DNA of 64,000 nucleotides from contig AP026550.1 of the NCBI GenBank assembly GCA_026075535.2, positions 7,192,001 to 7,256,000 on the forward strand, read 5' to 3'. The DNA comes from Tricholoma matsutake. Its lineage: Eukaryota > Basidiomycota > Agaricomycetes > Agaricales > Tricholomataceae. The notes beneath the pieces were generated by a model. The model was not told the origin of the DNA and did not search any database. It was given only the letters and a program-made list of their open reading frames with translations. The translations under genes and the position numbers were made by a program. Positions 59,665-64,000 of this stretch are shown in pieces; position 1 is the stretch's first letter; each line of letters opens with the position of its first letter.

Positions 59665-60758
59665 TGGGACTCTTCCACAAAATTCTTCTGCCTGCCTTCC
59701 TCTGGCTTCACTTCCTCAATTGTAGCTCCCCTGATCTTTCTCTTCTGCTTGCAATTCTTAGAAATGTGTCCTAACTGCCCACAGTTAAAACATTTAAGTG
59801 GGGCTCGTCTCCCCACTTGATCAACCTCCATTGCCTCTGCTGGTGCTGCTGACTCCGTAACTATAGGTGTCACTGCCATGGCCGGTGGCTGTGCCCTCGG
59901 AGCTTGCGCCTGAGGCGCCTTTCCTTTCTCGGACTTTCCTCCTGATGACTTTCCAAATTTACTACTTCCATACATCAACTTTGACTCCGCCTGTTCCTGC
60001 CGATATTGCTGGTCAAGGTGCATTGCCCAATTATACCACTCGTCCAACTTCTCTGGCATAGAAGGTAGTCAGTAGATAGACTTGAATAAAGAGGGATTTA
60101 ATCCTGCTTTCACAAACTCTACCAATGTGGCTTCTCCCATATCCGTTTGCGAAGCTTCTGCTTTGAACTGCAAAATAAATTCATCCGCTGTTAAGGAACC
60201 TTGGTGCATGGTCTTTAATTTAGCATTGGCTGTCGCCTTTGGATTAGGGTCTCCAAACTGTGCCTCCAATCTCTCCAGAAATTCCTTGAAAGTTGCAAAT
60301 GGTTTATTTCCCGCAGCAATTTGATTAATAGCCTCATTTCTCCAGAACTGTGCTTTCCCCCCCTGAATGTATGAGAGAGCAAACATAATCCTAGACTCGG
60401 CTGTACAAAACTCTGGCTTCCTCCCATGGATGTACAATACTATAGAGCTGATGAAGGATTTTGTATTCTCCATGGTACCGTCAAAGATTTGCGGGGGTGC
60501 ATACTTAGGTAAGCACACTTTTCCATTTCTGGATTTCTCCACCGTCTCATCCTCCTGCGATATCCACTCCACCATCTCCTCCATCTCATCATCTCTTTCT
60601 CCTATCATCTCTGGCTGTACTTCTGCTTGTCTGGACTGTGATGCTGCCAATACTGACACTAATTGCGATATTTGCACTGTGAGCGCATCAATTTTCACCT
60701 CTAGTGCTGGTATGGGAACAGGATTAGGACCGGGATTAGAAGTTGAAGGTTCAGACAT
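59661..60758 (-). pseudogene. Family-2 Gypsy Gag
   Basis: Start at 60758 (MSEPSTSNPG). Capsid-type helices TFKEFLERLEAQFGDPNPKA and SLTADEFILQFKAEASQTDM, then PEKLDEWYNWAMHLDQQYRQ. A CCHC knuckle CFNCGQLGHISKNC near 59790 binds RNA. A TGA at 60069-60071 separates the capsid halves. The frame ends beside the protease frame, suggesting an original gag-pol frameshift or a later slip. Gag forms the particle in which the RNA is reverse transcribed. Confidence 0.85.
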
Positions 60759-61245
60759 AATTGTAGAATCTGTGATGAATCACTTCTTCGACAAATTCAA
60801 AATTTTTTCTTCGAGACCTCTCCAAATGTTTACAGGTCACGTGATATGGTTCGTCGAGGTTCGTCAATGGTTCATCGTTCGTCAGGCGCCTATTTTGACA
60901 CTTTGGATCAACAACCCTTCCAACAGTGCCTGATCTCGGAGATATCACTGAATTCGGCTTGTAACTAAAATAGTCATCTGAATAGAGTGATGTAAATCGT
61001 AACTAAACCAGATCCAATCGGTTGTCTGGTTGCAGCTGTCCTAATGATGAGTGCTGCCTCTCGATCACTGGCAGTCGCAATGTAAGGCAAGGCCTGGCAT
61101 TGGCTTATGAAAGAAAAGGTAGATTACGTATATACAAGTACTTCTGGCTCATGCCGAAAGGATGAGTAATCGGATGTGGTGCAGTGAAACAATGATGTAT
61201 GCGCAAGTAAGAGAAGGCGCACTGATATGGGAAGTTGTATTCTTC
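60759..61245. other. Family-2 Gypsy leader between 5' LTR and gag
   Basis: No ORF. Contains the presumed primer-binding site next to the LTR (GAAGAATACAACTTCCC on the minus strand); the matching tRNA is not evident. Confidence 0.5.
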
Positions 61246-61647
61246 TGTTAGGGCGACACCCACTATCTGCTAGCTAAGACCATGCGGGTTCTCTCTACAA
61301 GAAGGGGGCGGGATTCGCACGCATGATGGGGGAATTGATGGTTTTGATGCGAGGGGTTATTAATAGGTAAGTTTGTTGAGTTAGGCCTTTCACACCGAAA
61401 ACGTAGGTGGAATACCTAAGAGAACACAACTGGGGTCCCCTAGGCATATATTTAGGGTTTATATACTATGTTACATATATTGTACATTGTTGTTACCGAC
61501 GCACTCGTACATGTGTGTACATTTTGATGTGTGCAAAATAAAATTCTCACGCTATCAAAATGTAGCATCATTTGGCGTCATGTAGTGTAATTTGACATAA
61601 TAAAATAAAAATGAAAGTTTATTAGGTAATGGGGTGGTTTCCTAACA
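61246..61647 (-). repeat. Family-2 Gypsy 5' LTR
   Basis: 402 bp partner of 55436-55838. Contains a TTATATACTATG segment that could serve as a TATA-like element. Confidence 0.95.
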
Positions 61648-64000
61648 TCCAGTGTCTAAGAAGAAAGGGGTCTGTTGAGTGGAAGCATGGACATGGTTGT
61701 TGTATACAAACTCAGCCAAGGGAATGAGATCATCCCAGTTGTCCTGGCACTCATTGACAAAGATGCAGATGTACTGCTCCAGTTCCTGGTTCACTCATTC
61801 AGTCTGGCCATCGGTTTGTGGGTGATAGGCAGTTGAAGCAAGGAGTTTGATCCCCAGGAGTCGGTACAGCTCGCGAGTGAACTCCGCCACAAACTGAGGG
61901 CCACAGTCAGAGAGGAAGGTGCCAGGAAGTCCATGTAACTTCCACACATGATGGAGATAGAGTTGGGCGGCACCCAGGGCACTGACAGTGGTATGAGTGG
62001 GAATGAAGTGAGCGCATTTTCCTGCTGATTCAACTGTGCACATCACCGCATCAAACCCATTCGACTCTGGCAACTCCACCACAAAGTCAACACTGACAAC
62101 ATCCCAATGACTCTCTGGGACAGGAAGAGGGTGTAGCTCACCGATGGGTTTGCAATGAGGAATATTGGTGCGTAAGCAAAGGTCACAGGTATGACAATAC
62201 TGACCAATGAGTCGTGACATTTGTGGCCACCAATAATTCCATGAGGTGAGCTCCAAGGTCTTCCAGCATCCAGGATGTCTGGCAATCTGTGAGTCATGGT
62301 GTTGGGAAATGATGTGTCGGTGAAGGTCTGGGTCATTGGGGATGTAGATGTGATCCCTGAAATACAACAGGTCCTCCTTTTCAGCCCACTCTGCCGCACG
62401 CAAGGAAAGGGTGGATCCCTTCCTCAGTTCCTTAACAGCTCAGATGACAACATCCTCTTGTAAACCGCTATGGTTTGCGCGATGAATGTCATGTAGGATG
62501 TCCCGCTCCTCGCCCTGGGGTGCGATGCCTTCCAATGCTTGGATGGTGGACAGGTTCGGCTGCAACAACACAATGTCTTGATTGTTGTCGCCGCCATCCC
62601 CATGATCCATGCATCAAGAGAGGGCATTGGTCTTCCCCATGCTGTGACCTGGATGGTGGTGCAAGGAGAAGTCGAATCTAAATAGATACAGGGACCAGCG
62701 AGCTTGACAACAGTTCAATTTCTTGGCCATCATAAAGTACTTGAGATTCTTGTGATCCATCCAAATCTCCACCTTGTGTTGGGCACCCTCGAGGAAGTGT
62801 CACCACTCCTCAAGCGCACGCATTATTGCCAACATCTCCTTGTCATGGATCTCGTAGTTTCGCTCCACAGCACTAAGGCTTTTGGAATAGAATGCAACAG
62901 GATGCCACTTCTGGTCCTCCGGGGACTGCTGAGACAACACGGTGCCCATCATAAAGTCAGAACTGTCGACTTCTACACAAAAAGGGTGCGAGTCATCAGC
63001 AAAGGTAAGAATGGGAGTGGAAGTGACCATCTCCTTAAGCTTCTTGAATGCCCCCTGCTGTGCATTATCCCACCTCCATGCCTCCTTTCCTGTCAAGTCA
63101 AACAGTGGTCGTGCATGGTGAGAGAATTCTTGATAAAATGCTGATAGAAATTGATGAAGCCCAGGAAAGACTGCACCTCTTTCTTATTTGTAGGTGTTGG
63201 CCAAGCCATGACCCCATTCACCTTGACTGGATCCATCTCCACCTGTCCCTCCGAGATAATCAGGCCCAGATACTTGATCTTGGTCTTCTCAAACTCACAC
63301 TTGTCCTGCTGAAGGTAGAGTTTGTACCATCGAAGTCATTCCAGAACGAGATGGGTGATGCGACAGTGCTCTTCGATTGTGCAAGTGAAGATGAGGATGT
63401 CATTGAGATAGATGCAAACAATGCCTTCAAGGATGAGGTCGTGGAAGATGTCGTTCATCATGGTCTGGAAGGTGGCAGGACTATTAGTAAGGCCAAAGAA
63501 CATGACAAGCGGTTCAAAAAGACCATGATTGGTGCGAAAGGCTGCCTTCCACTCATCTCCCTCCTTTATCCTCACATTGTTGTAACCCCAATGGATGTCA
63601 AGCTTGGTGAAGTATTGGGCCCACAGAGTTGGTTCACAAGTTCAGAGATGAGAGGTAAAGGGTAGTGATTCTTGACTGTGATGTCATTGAGCCTTCTATA
63701 GTCTTGAACTGGTCAAAGAGAGCTGTCCTTCTTCTTGACAAAGAAAAAGGGAGAGGCCATGGGTGACTTCGATGGTCGAATATGTCCAGAGGCCAGGTGC
63801 TCGTCGATGAACTGGTCAAGCTGTCGCTGTTCCTTGCAGGATGAAGGGGTTGCACTGGGGGTGAGTTTGATTCCATGATCCCATGGCTTGCGCATAGGGA
63901 GGGAGTCAAACGACTCCTTGGACAACACATCCTTGAACTCATGGAGGTGAGGAAGTAAGGAATCAATAGAGGATTTAACAGCATTGTTTTTGTGGAAGGC
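61648..64000 (-). mobile_element. Outer Gypsy element family 1: RT, RNase H, integrase (runs off the window)
   Basis: Minus strand from 63984: [54 protein letters not shown] and [18 protein letters not shown] (63336-63575). The catalytic box reads IYLNDILIF, with Asn for the first Asp. RNase H near 63000 has EVDSSDFMMGTVLS and HDKEMLAIMRALEEW. Integrase 62403-61795 has YWWPQMSRLIGQYC, VVSVDFVVELPESNGFDAV, TFLSDCGPQFVAEF and AYHPQTDGQTE. It continues to FFLDTG, where the family-2 element is inserted. Several stops. Same family as 25916-31280. Confidence 0.85.

Larger units (their letters stand above)
55436..61647 (-). mobile_element. Complete Gypsy (Ty3-type) element, family 2, chromodomain-bearing
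   Basis: LTRs 55436-55838 and 61246-61647, each TGTTAGG...CCTAACA; 5 bp target duplication TCCAG at 55431-55435 and 61648-61652. Gag, protease, RT, RNase H, integrase and chromodomain lie in order on the minus strand, so 61246-61647 is the 5' LTR. An AAAAGGGGGGTAA polypurine tract precedes the 3' LTR. Five TGA nonsense codons disable it. Confidence 0.95.

Overview
The window is repeat-dominated nuclear DNA of a filamentous basidiomycete, most likely an agaricomycete. The evidence is gene style: 45-70 bp GT..AG introns, a 7-transmembrane protein with the WRAWVL-type motif, a CRN-type P-loop/nuclease gene, fungal Helitron genes with an HCH Rep motif, and agaricomycete-style hAT, Harbinger, Gypsy and Copia elements. 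Species cannot be told from sequence alone. Only three genes look largely intact: a CRN-like gene missing its extreme 5' end, one 7-TM gene and one MFS transporter. Most of the rest is transposon sequence, often nested and decayed.

Layout. 1-11343: a 2.5 kb inverted repeat (1-2505 against 8015-10662) carries a broken HUL5/UBE3B-type HECT ubiquitin-ligase gene and a 7-TM gene. The CRN-like gene (2504-5784) lies between the arms. 5936-11343 (unit A) occurs again at 45307-50606 (unit B), so the HECT/7-TM module is present three times. 11344-25735: a 14.4 kb Helitron on the minus strand sits at a site that appears empty in unit B. It holds decayed Rep/Pif1 genes plus cargo: a TET/JBP-like 2OG-Fe(II) dioxygenase, a flavin monooxygenase remnant and several unrecognised gene-like tracts. 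25916-31280: 5' part of a Gypsy element with a hAT transposase remnant inside gag and a tRNA-derived element ending its RT. 33440-35340: Copia remnant with RT deleted. 36440-41312: two-gene PIF/Harbinger element (Myb-like and DDE transposase) bounded by GGTTC-rich arrays.

42001-44295: multi-exon MFS drug/H+ antiporter, the clearest ordinary host gene. 45896-46256: complete tRNA-derived SINE with a perfect 17 bp target duplication. 50781-52860: tandem and hairpin repeats. 52865-54310: zinc-finger-like gene split by a solo LTR. 54331-64000: an older Gypsy element whose integrase is interrupted by a younger complete Gypsy element (55436-61647).

A recurring theme is CpG-directed transition decay. 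All 11 substitutions I can see between the LTRs of the complete Gypsy element are CG/TG or CG/CA. Unit B has lost many CpGs relative to unit A, and several nonsense codons look like CGA to TGA. This fits cytosine methylation with deamination or a RIP-like process. It makes the TET/JBP-like gene inside the Helitron the most interesting single item. The copies, solo LTR, empty sites and nestings give a relative order of events.
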